NCBI GenBank assembly: GCA_963854835.1
Contig: OY978528.1
Location: 38,035,757-38,099,756, forward strand
Direction: 5' to 3'
Source: Megamerina dolium
Lineage: Eukaryota; Arthropoda; Insecta; Diptera; Megamerinidae
Length of the DNA: 64,000 bases
The notes under the pieces were generated by a model that was not told the DNA's origin, ran no database searches, and saw only the letters and a program-made list of their open reading frames with translations. Below, piece by piece: positions 49,966 through 62,828 of this stretch (position 1 is the stretch's first letter; each line of letters opens with the position of its first letter). A program made the position numbers and the translations under genes.

Positions 49966-52900
49966 CTTATTAATATATGAAAGAATTTCACAGCCTTAAC
50001 TTTAAACTGTTAAAACGTCATGCCGTCAAAAATTTATATTTGCGTGCAAAAGTTCTTAGTGTGTTTAGATCCCCAATCATTAAAATGAAATTTTAGTCAT
50101 GTTTTAAACTGGATGCAACTTTCACCTAGCTCTCTACCGCACGCAGGTAGAGAGTGGCAGAGAGAACATTGCAAATTAAGAATGGATTCGTCGCCGAAAT
50201 CTGGCGGGAGTAAAGATTTGATTTGTTATGCACAAGTTAATGAAATACCAAAATTTAGCGATGTTTTAATTTGAAGGATCTCCTCTGGGCTTATCGCAGG
50301 GACCTAAACACCGTAAAAACACCAAAGTTTAACGTGTAGAAGGGAATCGTAACAACATATTGGGAGCAATACCGGTATTTTTCGCAATTTGTATCTGGCA
50401 ACCATATACAGTGCGTATCACAGAAACATTTGAAGTCATCTAAGAAAGTACGTGTATTATGAAAGCAAGTACATACGCAAAAGTTCATTGTCTGTGATTA
50501 TTTTGTGCCTATTGTTAGGTTCGTGTCCGTATACTATGTATGTACTTATATTCTCAACATCAAAGTAGCTTTGTAGCGCTTATTAGTCCTAAAAAATCCC
50601 CTGAGATAATAAGGCTCGTGCAACTGATTATGAGTATTGCAGCAACCTCCAATGTTTCCTTTACTCGATTGGCGATATTTATTATTTCATGTTCTTAAAA
50701 TAAGACAACACACATCCACTATATAAGCAAATATACGTTATTTTGTAGCTTTAGCGCGGCACCGGATAAGATATTGTTGCTCTGTAATAAGCATAATAGT
50801 ATTAATACACTTTTATTGCCACAATTTAGTGAGGCACAATAACACAGCAGGCGTCAAAGGTCATTTCGGAAATCTTTAAATCATCTTTGACGCGTAATAT
50901 TTGTAATTGTACCAGCGTCACGGCGACTGCTTTACATATTCATATGGGAATAGTGATAGCAGAGCAGAGCAGACAATTGCCATTAAGAGAAGAATTTGTA
51001 ACAATATACGTAAGGAGTCGTATGTAGCTGCAGGATAATGCTTGATTCGAATGAAATCAAGGGAACACACAGTGAACATTTATATACTATATAACCACTA
51101 TGTACTAATATAGCGATATGAATAACTTATGAGAATGCAAGGGGAGAGCATTTGTTTGTTTGTTTGATTTAAATATTATTCTTTATTAGAATGCTCGATA
51201 CTGGCGAGCGTTTGACGCCTTTATTCAATCATTTGTGTTTTTTGTCTAAGGCAGACAAAAGGGAAAAACAAAATGTGAAGGATAGAATCCATGCCATGAA
51301 AAGTTTTGGGAGTTTAATTAAATGCTCCACTGCATTGAAGTGCATAATAATATGCGCTTGCCAATAATGCATTGGCACATACATAGTACATAGTATACGA
51401 TTTATATGTACACAATATGTAGTACCTACATACATACTCGTATATCATCGGACACAAACATCTTGTTTGATTGTGCTAGTGCTGGTGCCAGTGTTGCTAG
51501 TGTTGGGCAACATGTGCCGCTGCGCGTGATTTTGTCGAATACACGAACTTAATGAAGCTCTTTAAGTCACGCAATGGCACAAATGGAACCACAAACAACG
51601 CGCGATTTCAGTAGTATGTTAAAGTTTCCATTAACACTATGAGGATAATTAAAACTATTTGACACTCAAATCTAGATTGAAATGCGGCAAAATAAAAACA
51701 TGTACTTAAGTACACTCGTACGGACATGCAACCATACAGAAAACGAAATTGAATCGGCTCGTACATAAGAAGTTCATTTTAAAGCACGAATTAGAGGCCA
51801 CAAATGGTGTTATCTCAGATGCCGAATTAGGCTTCATACAAAATCGTTAGTAGGTATATGTATTCGTAGTAGGATGGCGCTATAATGTCTGCGACTTGAA
51901 AAGGTCGTCGTACGTACGATTCGTACAATGCAATAGCAGTTTTGAGTATTTACTTTATGTAAATAACATTATAAAATCGAGATCAGATTATGCTAGCGAA
52001 ATAGATCCAAAGTGATCACAGTGAAACATATCGTCTTCTAATAACAATATTAATTTCTATCGGATAGCCTGGAAGTCCAGTGGTTAGGTCTGCCTCAAGA
52101 TATTTTTTCTTTTGCCTATTTCTGTTAAATACATATTATTTTCTTTGGCGAGTATTCATATTTCACTATAAATAGGCGCCTTTATTGCAGAAAACTGTTC
52201 TCTCTATACCTTCGCAGATGGCTCTAATTTGGATTAAATGGAAGCTGGAAGACTTGCTACCGACTTATAAATCACTGTTCTGTTTTTCGGACAAGGATTA
52301 TGACCATAAACGAGGTGACAAATTGGATAAAATATTATCCAGTAATTCTTGCGAGCCAGACTGTCACAAAATTCCAACACGCCCACCAATGACGATTGTA
52401 CATAAATATTGAGCACCTCACCGAACACTCAACAACTGACATAAAGAGTGATATTTCCTTTTGTACACCAATCTAAATGGTTCGAAAATCAATGATCGAT
52501 TACAATATTTTTCTTTCTGCTTCCTTAATTCAATTTTCCTTCATCTCTTTGGATATTTTTCATCTTTTCCTTCTTTCTTTACACCCTTTCTGTACATTCC
52601 AAAATCATGAATGCGTAAGGTTGATATTATTATTAATATTGTAATTTCTAAAAAAGTCAAGCACTACTACAGTAAAAGATCTTTTGTGCTAAAATAACAC
52701 CATTGAATCAAATAATGTTTGATACCCAAATGCGAACAGTGCTTAATGCTTTCCTTCTACTGCGGGCTAACGCTGGTCAGAGGAATTGAATATGTGGAAA
52801 GATCTCGAGACGTCTTTTCAACTTAGCGCCTGCTTTCTTAATTGTATCTAAAAAATCATTTACTGAAGCTAATTTATTTCCGAGTGACTGAAGAAGGTCG

Positions 52901-52985
52901 TGCTGAATATTTTCCTTTTAGTAAGAGCTAACGCTGGAAAACATTAGTAAATATGTAACAATAAAACAATATTAAATTAAGGTTC
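49966..52985. other. Non-coding region
   Basis: A perfect 9-bp hairpin (CTCTCTACC, 7-nt loop, GGTAGAGAG) lies near 50130-50154. The motif GAGCTAACGCTGG or GGGCTAACGCTGG occurs twice near 52766 and 52926, after similar TTTCCTT sequence. No gene recognised. Confidence 0.5.
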
Positions 52986-52989
52986 CTAA

Positions 52990-53480
52990 AAATTTTGAAG
53001 CTGGAAGCTGTCTCATGAGCTTTTTGGCATGCCTAGTCCAGGATTGTTGTTTCGGTAGAAGTTTCATTGGTTCCTTCTCCCGAGGACCTTAGTAGCTCAA
53101 AGCATAGTTCTGAAGTGATCGAATAAAATGCAGCATCCATTTTGTCAACTTCTTCCGCAATATTATGTCTCTGAATCCCAGGATGGTTCTGGAATGGCTT
53201 TCAGCTTAGATCCTTAAGGGCAACCATTGGAAGCTTAATTATCCAAGAAGATAAAACGCATTTGACATTTGCTTGAAAGATACTCAGCTGAAAGGACACT
53301 CGGCCAAAAACTAAAAGGTTCTGTGTTCCTGGTGTTTGGTCCAAACACACCATTGTCCATCTTAGATCCACCCGTTTACCAAGTATGAGTGCAGCAATTA
53401 TTGTGAGGTAAGAGATGTTCCACTATTCATGTTTTGTTGGAACAATGATTCGGAAGTTTCTTGTCAGGAAAATGGATCTA
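52990..53480 (-). pseudogene. Possible LINE relic with RNase H trace
   Basis: On the minus strand near 53150-53215 one frame reads FQNHPGIQRHNIAEEVDKMDAA. This aligns by eye with the RNase H motif of jockey/I-like LINEs (W.PGH.GI.GNE.AD.LA). Upstream and downstream frames are full of stops. The match is short, so the call is weak; it would be a separate lineage from the RTE-like element, which has no RNase H. Confidence 0.35.
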
Positions 53481-54747
53481 ATATGAGATATGCCTTATCA
53501 AACCTTAATTCTGCTTATGGGGTATAATTTAAAAATTGTGCACATACATATGAGTAGATATTCTCATAATATAGCTATTTGAAAACAGAAATATAATAAT
53601 TGTATTGTAAGATTGCTGGCCAAGAGGTTTTGCAGCAACAAATGGGTGCTGTTTAAAATAAAAGCACATGCGTAGTTGGTAAGATTTGGCCAATTTTGTG
53701 GGTTCAGCTGAGATGACATTTTGTACAGTTTGACATGTTGATTGATGCATCGCTACAAAATGATCGAGTCAAATCAACAAAGGCAGGTAGACAGACGGAC
53801 GAGTAGAGAGCAGCTGAAACATTGAATTCATACATTCGTGGAAAACAATGCTTGAATTTCATATTCGTTTCTACCTCACATACGTACAAGACATACTGCG
53901 AGTATTATACATTCTATAGTCACCACTGAGTTACCAAATTGTAAGAATTGCAAGGAACTATATATCAGCTAAAGTGATCAGAGAATAAAGTAGAGGGAAA
54001 GTATGCGTGAGTCCGTGTGTGTACATGTTGTGCTGTAGTTTTATGAAAACTTTCGATTCCAATTGTTATGTGGCATGGCCCTCGGATAAAAATTATACAT
54101 ACAGGTAGTCAGTCAGTCAGTCAGTCGTTCATGTTCATCAACATTTCGATCATTCAATATACGCACCTACGTTTCTTCCCGCTGCTATGGATGTGAATCT
54201 TAAACTGTCAGTTGACGATTTATGTTACTTAGGATCTGTCTGCACTATGACGACGACGACCTTATGGATGGATGAATGTGATCCAATTTTCATTTTTTTT
54301 TGTTTTTGTTTTGTGAACAGCACTTAGTGGCACTATGCTCACCACTCATTGTTGCTACTACTATAGCACGTTGTTTTGGTCGTTTTAAATTGTCTGTAAA
54401 AATTCCCCGTATTCACCGTTATGACCATTGATTTTATAAAATCATCATTATAAGTACAATAATATTCTTTTGGTGTTGTTTTCCTTTAAGTCATGTGTTT
54501 ATTCCTGCGTGTGTATTTGTGTGTTGTTTTCTTTTTTACTTTAGCCAAAATGAAGAAACGCTTCCGGGCACAAATAAAAAAAAAAACAGAATTTCTCTAT
54601 ATACATTCTTATACTAAGAACAACAACAACAACAACAAGTCATGTCAATCAATATTTTGTGAAACGCTTCTTGCATATTAAACAGTGCCGAATCTTATGT
54701 TAGTGAATTTTTTGGGGTTACCATACGAGTTAGCAATCGATATATGT

Positions 54748-54781
<34 letters not shown>

Positions 54782-57229
54782 CAGCTTCAACCTTGCTTAC
54801 TTTATTGCTATATTCGAGATTCGGCAATATCCTGCGCCTTTCGCTTTTCACTCAACTATTAAACTGAATGTGTATAGTAATTCAGTCCTATGAATATACA
54901 TATGTACATACTCGTACAAAGCAATAAATGCTTATAAATAGATATGTATATGTATATGTATGCATGCAGATTAGAGCGATCCTTAATTTCTTGGACAATA
55001 AGTGGCACTGGGTTGTCGGAAAAGACATGACGATTTCTTGGGGTGATAGCCACGACTTTTATTAATACAAGCGGATCAAGTTCAGTCGATGATATGTTGG
55101 CCAATTGGATTTACGAGATTTTTCAGCTTTTGGAAAGCTGCATTGCTCTGCGCTCGTATAACGATCGATATTTTCAAGCGAAAAATCGCATGAGCTGCTA
55201 TCAATATGGAACGATCTATCATTTCAGTCGGAATAGTACTTCCAAAACCACAACACCTTTGCAATTCCACCATACAAAGACTTAATTGCAACATTTTTAC
55301 CACTGTTTTATTATCACTTACGTTAATAATTGTTTTTTTTTTATAGCCCGTCACAATACGTTTCATCGCGGTGTTGTTTTCCCCTCGTTTGAGATGTGTA
55401 TCGTTCTTGGAGCTGATAAGGTACCTAAATATCAATGATGCTTCCTGAGGTAATTGTGGACGATAGAATTACGGAGCGTTAGTGTCACCGTATTGGTGTA
55501 CAATATACCTTAGGAGTCGCGGTACAAACGGGAAATATCTCCAAGTCTTATATCCTCGTATATCTAAGACGCCATCGTGTTGGCTTTTAAAAGATTGAAG
55601 TGTCATTGACATAAAAATGTGTGAAATTTGATAAACCACTTCTGGTGCTATGGATTTTGTAGAGCATCGTTTCACAGGCCTGCTGAGTGTTATTTACTAT
55701 GAGGAAATAATAGAGTAGTGACTTAATATAAAAACCGAAAGATGCTATGAAATCAAACTTACTTTTTTATGTAAATTTTAAACTTTCATCAGACTGCAAA
55801 AGCGCTAATAGTGTGTGACTATCTATTGCGAAATAAGTTAACCTTTTCCGATAACCCAACATTGGAGATTCGTTTTTGTTTGGATTTGGATGAATACATT
55901 TACATTAGACAGTAGACGGAGGCCTTTGAATCAAGAACAAAATTTTGATAAAATATTTAGGAATATAAGTAATAATCAAAAAAGGCTGTAAATCTTTTTT
56001 AAGGACAGATGCAATTATAATTTTAGTATTTTTCCGGCGGTTCATTGATGCTTTATGAATAGAAGCTGTATACAAAAAAATGAATTCATGTATAATTCTC
56101 TATAGATCTAAGGACCATTCTAATATATTGTAAAATACAATATTCACTAGATAGAAGATTTAAAAATTGAAGTGAAATGTTTGATTCACCCAGACATTGC
56201 ACTATAGAAAACTTTAAGGTTAAAATTAAGGTTTCGAAACTTTATGTAAAATGTTGATTGCTGGTTTGTTGTGAAGGTGTCCTCATGCGAAAATATATAT
56301 TATTTACCTTGTCCGCTTTAGCTATAGATAGCTTGTAAACTAGTAGCTGATGATTTCGATATTTTGTGGTGGGCTTCAGTATTGGGCTTTTCTATTCAGT
56401 ATTGGGCTTTTCTTTTCAGCTTTAGAATACAATACAATAAATCAATCTTCCAGTAGCGTTGTATGTAGCACAAAATGTTCAATATTACTCGAGTAAATAT
56501 TTATAAACACAGGTTTGTTTGCAATGTGACAAATTTTAATAAATGTACTAATAAATTAGTAATTTTCGCATGCCTTACGTCTCATTTGGTAGTTTTTAGT
56601 AGGTTGGAAATTTTAGTAGATTTTATTAAATTATTATTTGTATCGAAATCAAATGTATGCTGATGTGCTTTTATTTATTCCGAAATGTATTTATTATGAC
56701 AAATGGAGTAGACATGTATCTCGACAACTTAATTTCTCTACTCTATTTTATCTGGATTATCTTGGTGTTTTTGCCGCTGGTGGTGAATTGCTCGTTTAGA
56801 TAAATTGAAGTATACTTCAGTCCTAAGGGCCGATCGGATCACAAAATACCTAATCTAGTCATGGAGCATTTGAGTGATGCTTTTAAACGCCATTTTAAGC
56901 AGAAAAGGCGTTTTAGGAACACTTATATTACTCCTTTGTTTGCTTTGTCTTGTTTATACATTTGCAATAGATCGAATTTCATATCATAATTTAAATACGG
57001 AAATTTATTTATAACATTAGTGCTCTGTTCGGTGATATTTGATCTCGAAATTTTTTTTTTAAAGATAAGGTTTCTTCACTTCTATTTTCGTGAATTTGTG
57101 AATCAGCAAAATGGTCGAATTTGAGGCGATACTAAGCTACAGGTTACTTTTCGGTCCGATTTGTGAGCCAAAGTCGAAATCGGGTTATGCTTCTTCAAGA
57201 ATGAGAAAACTTGTTGTTCCCAAAAGTGG
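53481..57229. other. Non-coding region
   Basis: Contains a (TG)n tract (listed separately) and one unassigned coding-like minus-strand stretch near 54.96-55.25 kb. No gene family recognised. Confidence 0.45.
54745..54781. repeat. (TG)n microsatellite
   Basis: About eighteen TG units with one TC change. Confidence 0.95.
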
Positions 57230-57360
57230 ATGAACATTGTCTGGACGACCTTTGATTCAAAAGGATGGTGCCATATGTCATATTGGTCGCGAAATCATCG
57301 ATTTATTGAAAGAAATGTTCAGTACCAAAATTATCTACAGAATTAGACCTGTACGATTGA
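57230..57360 (+). pseudogene. Scrap of DD41D-type mariner transposase
   Basis: The plus strand reads QKDGAICHIGREIIDLLKEM followed by FSTKIIYRIRPV. This matches the block around the second catalytic Asp (QQDGATCHTA, then IDLL) of the 21-kb copy. The Asp itself is kept, but flanking domains are absent. Possible further relic sequence starts near 57110. Confidence 0.6.
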
Positions 57361-58914
57361 AAAAATTTATTATTTCCATAACATGTGCGAGTTTTTTATT
57401 GAAATTTACAATCCTTTTTGTCTCCATTTTGAAATTTCTCAAAAATATTATTTCATTCCAAATGTTATTTGCAAAGTTATTGAAAAGCAACATTTTAGTT
57501 TGACAGCTACCTGAGTTTACACTTAATGGTTTGGTTGTAATAACTTTTGAAAAAATATTTGCCTTATGGATAAGGCAAAAACCTTATCTATGGTCAACAA
57601 ACTTGGTACAATTTCCTATAATGCATTGCGTGAAATATCTACATACATGTATACGTGTTCGTGCCACATATTGTATTGCGGCCCTATGTACTATAAATAC
57701 ATACGTACGAATGGAATTTGTAAATTTGAAATTCCAAAGATTTTTACGAGTACTAAAGTATGCACTAGTTTTGTTTAAGCACACAACAAATTCCTTAGCA
57801 TTTCATTGCATGTCCACCAGAGTGTATATATGGGAGAAGTGTATTGGGAATAATCCCAAATTTACAGACTACCAAATGTTTGGATATATTAACAATGTCC
57901 ACCATTCGCTAGATTAGATAGTCTACAATATATGTATGAATTTCAATGAGGGTGAGAATGTTTGCGGAACATTAGCTAATCGAAGGGCAGCAATTATTAA
58001 GAAAAGCTACAAATTACAATACAACAGCTTGATTGAGGTATATATTTACCTAAATGCTCGAAATAAGCCAAATACCAAACTAATAAAACATTAAAGCAAC
58101 AAACTCTTAAAAGAAGCCAACAAGGAGTTCGTCTCTTCTTATTGTCATTGCCTATAAATGTGATGATTTTGCTTTTTTGTTGCTTGGATGTATTACTCTT
58201 AAATAGTCTTGAATACATATGTCGATGCTAGGCGGAAACTACTTACTGGGAAAAAATAACAAAGGAAATTGTACATACGATTGGAATGTGCCTAATACTT
58301 GTAAACATTCTTATGTACATATGAGTACATGTGTATACACAATCATATAAATACATTAATATATAGCATGTCTACCCTTGTTTGTGTGTCGATTTCTGAT
58401 GACATTTTTATAGTTTGATGTTTTAGGGCAAAAAAAAAAAAAACAACTTACAATGCGCACTAAGTTACCCTTAAGCTTATTATCGGCGAGTATTGTTATG
58501 TTCATCCTGTCTATGCCTTTTCGATTTTTTCCTCACCTCTAATGACCAACTTACTATGTCTCGCTCTATCTATTTGTCTACTAATGTCTTGACAATTCCT
58601 TTGGGTGGACATTAGGCTTCATATCTATCGCAATATTGATAACGAGTCAGTGATACTGGAGCGCAATAAAGTAACAGGTCATAGGTCACATATTGCAAAT
58701 TGATTGTGGGAGGCTTTCGCTGATATGAAGGTGATGATTTCAAGCTGTTAAATGTTATTTTAGAACATTGCAAAATAAGTTGTTACATAGCAGCAACTTG
58801 TTGTTCCAAAGTATTGGGGATGTCCATAGATACATAGATATTTATATGTGATAATGATTGCGTGTCAACACTGGCGCGTAGATACGTAGTGGGGGAGAAA
58901 CATATTGTATACTA
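57361..58914. other. Non-coding region
   Basis: Overlapping chance frames on both strands at 57.53-57.92 kb show no family motifs. No gene recognised. Confidence 0.5.
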
Positions 58915-59620
58915 AGGTGGGACAAATTGTATGGGACAACCTAGTACAGCGAAAAAGCGAAAAACCGAAAATGTCTATCCTTTTAAGCATTTTTTTCCAA
59001 GGAAGCAAAAAGAATTTTCAGATTTTACGCCGCATGCCTTTAGTTTTTAAAGCCAATTGTAAAGCGGCAATTTTGTAGGGGAGTTTCTATGAGAGAAGAA
59101 GATAGGCCGGAAGTACGTTTGGAGAAAATTTCAGCATGGGATGAATACTGGACAGTTATCTGGTTCTTTGTGGATTTTAAGGTCTTTTTATGTTCATTTT
59201 GTATGGGAGTGCTCTTAAGAGACGAAGATTAGGAGTAAGGATGTTCGGAAAAAATGTTTTGGAGGAAAAATTAATGGGGCCCGATTATATTGGAGGTAAA
59301 TGATGAATATAAACGATAATTATGTTTGGAAACAATGATGGCGAGGAAAAATTAATAAGGTCTGATTATATATTTCAACTGTACGAGACCATTTGTTGAT
59401 TTTCAAGTATTTTTGTGTTGGTATGGTATATTAGCTCCCTTAAGGTATGGGGTTAGGGCATGAGTATGTTGTATGTAAATTTTGGGGAGAAAAACAATAA
59501 AGAGAACTCACCGTATATTTTACAGTTATGGGTTTCCATACATTTTATATAGAAACCCCCTTAAGGGTTGGAGATGAGGATGTTTGATGGAACTGTTGAG
59601 GAAGAAAGCTACTTTTATAG
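58915..59620 (+). repeat. Degenerate tandem array with a recurring TATGGGAG...CTTAAG...GGATG module
   Basis: Related segments occur near 59075 (GTAGGGGAGTTTCTATGAGA), 59200 (GTATGGGAGTGCTCTTAAGA), 59422 (GTATGGTATATTAGCTCCCT) and 59555 (ATAGAAACCCCCTTAAGGG). Each is followed by a GA-rich tract and GGATG or GTATG. Spacing varies (about 125-220 bp). I cannot name the family. Confidence 0.5.
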
Positions 59621-60133
59621 AAACATTCACTTTTATTGGGCTACGCTTTGGGATGACTTAAATTTTTTGTTTTATTATGTTCACTCTACTACTAGTAGAG
59701 TGCCCAAAATCGAGAATATTTTCCTTTCTTATGAAAAGCAGCTTTAAATAATCAAAATTTTGATCCAACTTATTGCACATAGTATTCAAGAATATAATAT
59801 CAATTTGGTAATCGAGCCAAAATACAGCAAAATTATAAAAATTCTAAATGTGTTGGAAGCATGATACAATATTTTGCTTTAGTCGACGCATTTGTTCATT
59901 CGCTACCGGTCATGGTGAGAGGGAGAAAGTGTCTGAGTATTGGCAACGACTAACGCCCACCCACAATGAACTCTTTTCTGAAATGCATTCATGATTGTAC
60001 CTAGTTATTGTACCATACTTTGCTTTGTCATCAACTTTTAAAAGTCATTATTATCATTATTTTCCTTCTTAATATTTGTTGTTCTTATCGTTTGCACTTT
60101 CCTTCTTCTGCATATGAGTTTGTTTGTATGCAT

Positions 60134-60153
60134 GTGTGTGTGTGTGTGTGTGT
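60134..60153. repeat. (TG)n microsatellite
   Basis: About ten TG units. Confidence 0.9.
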
Positions 60154-60958
60154 GGAACACTTATTGCCGAATCTCGACTCCACTTCAGTGCGGCGAAGAC
60201 TCCACTTCAATTTGAGTGCATCAATGCGTGCTTCAGCAGTCTCTGAAATGCACACATATTATATGTATGTAGTTGTACAATATGTATATAGAATTGACGC
60301 CGGGATGACTCAGTGTTTGCTTGTTGTTTCACTCTGTGCTGATACAAGTGCTTGCACAGTGACTGATGCATTTCTTCAGCACACCAACAGCAATGTAAAC
60401 GACACCCGGTGCTCTGGTAGTACTCTATACATCGATAGCACATTTAGACGCTCATTGTTTACACGCAATCTCAAACGAATAGCTTAAGCGTTCATTTTAT
60501 GAACCATTCATGTGCTTGTTTATGTACCTAATAACCGTGTCGTAGTCTCGAATTCAGAATTGTGGAATTTGTCTGGCTCAAGTGGTTAAGATAACCGTGG
60601 TAATTTCAAATATTGTGGATAAACCAATTGAATCAGCGCTTCTTAATGATATAGTATTTATAATTAATCAGAGGCACACGATAAATTCTGACCATTACAT
60701 TTTGCTGTTGAGAAGCGCTGCGCTGCCCTCCTGGTGTACGACTACAAGTTGTAATCATTGTAGATTCATCATCATATCAATGAAATTTGCTCACACACTC
60801 CATAAGCGGCAATGAAGCGCCTGTTCTCTTCTGACTTCTTACTTAATATTGCTTATAGCAATTGTTTGGCTAATTGATATGGCAAATCAGCAGACAAGTG
60901 ACGATTACAACAAAATGAAACTGTATTTATACGTATATAATATTGCAATAAAACATAA

Positions 60959-60991
60959 ACCACCACCACCACCACCACCACCACCACCACC
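60959..60991. repeat. (CAC)n microsatellite
   Basis: Eleven CAC/ACC triplets without interruption. Confidence 0.93.
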
Positions 60992-61882
60992 TGCCATGCA
61001 ATCCTTCACCCATTTTCAGCGTACCAACAATATGATAGTATACGCTTTTAAGGAAATACGTACGTACTGAGAAGTCATGTTCAATGTCGCCAATGTGTAC
61101 GTGGCTATTCGCAATATTCCATATAAAATAATTAATGAATGTCATAGCAAATTTTTTGCGTTGCTGCAAGAGTATGCGAGTCACAGGCAATACAATACAA
61201 AAGATTCGATTGGTACTATTGGTGCGCACAGAGGCTAAAAGATGTAGTGTGTACTGGAATCACTTAATGAAGTTCCTTTACTACAGGAAAATATCATCAA
61301 CCAAATATTATACCATCACCGTATAGACAATACATACTATATTTCTGCGTAAGTATAATATACACCATGCTGATATTCCAGCAAGCGTATGCCAACATAC
61401 GAGCATAGGATCGAACGTTGGTCAACATATCTCGCATTTTTAGCGTCAATATTAACGTGAAACTGATGGATACGCGTTGGAGCACTACTATTCACATGTG
61501 AAATGTGAAACAAAGGGGATGTGCTTGGTTGGGGGAAGTAAAAATTTCAGAAAATAATTTTGAAACTAACTTTGGTATGCAACGAATGGTAGTGGGCATA
61601 AACGTGTAGGTATTTATGCATTATACGTTCTGCTATATCGTATATACCTACTCGTATGTAGGTATAGTAATGTCTGTAAGCATACGCAGACATGCGTTTT
61701 CTTAATAAGGCGAGATCTGTAACGCTGTGGCAAATTTCGGTGATACATATGACAAGCACAATAGCACTAATAACGTTTAAATAGCAATACAGTAATACTG
61801 ATAGTATGCATGTATCCTATATACAGTAGTGTGAAAAAAGTACGAATACTACTTGTTGAAATATATAGTAGTCTAAAGTATT

Positions 61883-62020
61883 TGTGCCGTAGCTCTGTGG
61901 TTAGTGTGTTGGCACTCTGATATGTAGGTCGTGGGTTCAATCCCCGGCTGAAACACAATTTGAATATTGAAATATTAAAGTTGGTAATTCGCACTTGGTA
62001 ATTATTCCGGCAGTACTGTT
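61883..62020 (+). mobile_element. tRNA-derived SINE, copy 6, 3'-truncated
   Basis: The head TGTGCCGTAGCTCTGTGG and GGGTTCAATCCCCGGCTG are well kept. After ATATTGAAATATTAAAG the body is rearranged, and only TTGGTAATTATTCCGGCAGT of the middle survives. The 3' half and tail are missing. No duplication is visible. Confidence 0.8.
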
Positions 62021-62828
62021 TTGGAAAAAAAGTCTCGATTTTTGTAAGCCATACAGGCTTACATCCATTTAAATCTACTGATGTACTATTCCATTTTGAA
62101 ATAATATAAATGATTAAAATTGTCTATCTCGATTTTCTTTAAAAAGGTGTTCAGTAACAAAATGAAAAGATCATCTGATTTATCTTTGACGTCAAATTGT
62201 CAAAAGTTTTCAAATCTGTAATTAAAAAAAAAAATACATTCCAAATAAGAATTTCCACTAATATTTTTTGGGATTCCATAAACTTTGTGGTTTTTGAGAA
62301 TTTTGAACTGTGGTGTTTTGAACTTCAATTTCAACAACTTTTCCACTACAGTTTCATATCGGTCACATTATCTGAACTCGGCCTATAGAATCTCTGGTTG
62401 TCGGGAAGCTGATATTGCTGCGGACACCCTTACACAATAGGTTCTAAAAATCAGTAATATTGTAGGAAATATTACAAACTGATATCAGGCATTTCTCAGA
62501 GAACGTCAGTCAAACTTAACAAGTTATAAATGCCCGAATATTTGTAGTAAACTCCAATAATTAAACTTGAATGTATGAAATGCATGCTAGCTAACAGCTA
62601 ACTTAACAGTTTAATTTCTTGAAAAACAACAAAAAAAAAATGGATATTATCTATTTACGAAACACGGTAGATGATACATTTCCAGTTGTCTGAGCATACA
62701 CATTTTTAATATATACCATGATATCGCCCGCCTTAGCTGATACACCGAATTGCAGAACCGCAGTTCATGTGGTCTCGACTCAAAGTTTTCTGAGGAATAG
62801 TACATATCGTTTTTATATATGTGTTATA
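62021..62828. other. Non-coding region
   Basis: AT-rich sequence with an A-run at 62630-62640; nothing recognised. Confidence 0.5.

Larger units (their letters stand above)
59621..61882. other. Non-coding region
   Basis: The 159-codon frame at 60008-60487 runs through a (TG)n tract and shows no family motif. No gene recognised. Confidence 0.5.

Noticed and set aside
50130..50154. Perfect 9-bp hairpin as a possible miRNA precursor
   Set aside because: The stem is too short and flanks do not extend it.
60008..60487. A 159-codon frame
   Set aside because: Includes a (TG)n tract read as Val-Cys repeats; no domain seen.
60565..60620. tRNA-like A box (TGGCTCAAGTGGTTA)
   Set aside because: No B box or cloverleaf follows within the needed distance.
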